From: JAABQT01 sp041488375
GTDB taxonomy: Bacteria; Pseudomonadota; Gammaproteobacteria; Burkholderiales; SG8-39
DNA length: 5,623 nucleotides
Assembly (NCBI GenBank): GCA_041488375.1
Contig: JBGPPD010000189.1
Coordinates: forward strand, 1-5,623
Direction of reading: 5' to 3'
Shown here piece after piece: positions 5,285 through 5,623 of the stretch. Every line of letters begins with the position of its first letter. Positions within the stretch are counted from its first letter, which is position 1. A model generated the notes under the pieces. The model was given only the letters and a program-made list of their open reading frames with translations. It did not search any database and was not told the origin of the DNA. A program made the translations under genes and the position numbers.

Positions 5285-5623
5285 TCAGATCGGGGGAAGG
5301 TTGAACTCTTTCCTCGCGTCCTCGCCGGGCCTTTCCTTGAAGGCCAGCGCCATGACCTCCAGGTTTCCCGTGCCCAGGTAGACGAAGGGAAAGCCGCAGG
5401 ACTGCAGCATGGCCTGCATGGATTTCAGCGTGAATCCGGTCTTGTGCGCGAAGAAATCGTTGCCGCTGCGCTCGATTTCGACGCCGTAGCCATAGATCAC
5501 GTCGCGGACGGTGATCGGCCCGGCCGGGGACTGGTACAACAGGTCGTCGATGTCCAGGCCGTTCTGCACCACCTGGCGCATCACCTCCGCCATGTCCGGC
5601 ACGCGGATGTGGGCGAATCCCTC
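5285..5623 (-). CDS. C-terminal part of a probable class I SAM-dependent methyltransferase
   Basis: The reading frame is open from the right edge to the TGA at 5285-5287, giving 112 residues, so the N-terminal part, including the SAM-binding motif I, lies outside the window. A GTG at 5602 is not a credible start, because the preceding residues (EGFAHIR) continue the expected strand before VPDM. The fragment resembles the C-terminal half of predicted methyltransferases in which a GGF-V-PD strand is followed by a YxSPAGPI-x-D-x-YG segment (here LYQSPAGPITVRDVIYGYG) and then an AHxxGF motif (here FAHKTGFTLKSMQAMLQSCGF). The end ELMALAF-like strand (LEVMALAFKERP) also fits a Rossmann methyltransferase. 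The assignment comes from remembered family patterns, so it is moderate; the substrate is unknown. It is convergent with the CDF gene. Confidence 0.6.
   Translation of the reverse strand, partial: EGFAHIRVPDMAEVMRQVVQNGLDIDDLLYQSPAGPITVRDVIYGYGVEIERSGNDFFAHKTGFTLKSMQAMLQSCGFPFVYLGTGNLEVMALAFKERPGEDARKEFNLPPI

Overview
This is a GC-rich, densely packed stretch of bacterial chromosome. The codon use, protein families and layout suggest a proteobacterium, most likely a betaproteobacterium of the Burkholderiales type. That placement is an inference from style; no marker gene is present. I see no RNA genes, insertion sequences, CRISPR arrays, phage genes or clear signs of recent transfer.

Layout from left to right: (1) the C-terminal end of an unrecognised protein with a hydrophobic segment (+, cut by the left edge); (2) a crotonase/enoyl-CoA hydratase-family enzyme (-), which lacks both canonical catalytic glutamates; (3) just upstream of it on the same strand, a membrane-anchored diguanylate cyclase with about seven transmembrane segments and an intact GGEEF domain (-); (4) divergent from it with only 12 bases between start codons, a hydantoinase B/oxoprolinase-family subunit (+) with no hydantoinase A partner in the window; (5) a small secreted two-cysteine protein (-), convergent with the previous gene; (6) a cation diffusion facilitator (CDF) metal transporter (+), divergent from the small protein across an 84-base regulatory gap; (7) the C-terminal part of a probable SAM-dependent methyltransferase (-), cut by the right edge.

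The genes do not form one pathway. Only the cyclase and the crotonase share a strand and look co-transcribed (7-base gap). The other neighbours alternate in strand and are separated by gaps of 3 to 84 bases or by overlapping stop codons, so neighbouring transcripts probably overlap. The crotonase (acyl-CoA chemistry) and the hydantoinase B-like protein (ATP-dependent amide or carboxylation chemistry) are both catabolic in flavour, but the sequence does not connect them.

I found no convincing new system. The best leads are the missing catalytic residues in the crotonase, the unusual metal-site residues in the CDF transporter, the lone hydantoinase B subunit, and the very tight divergent start region at 2301-2331.
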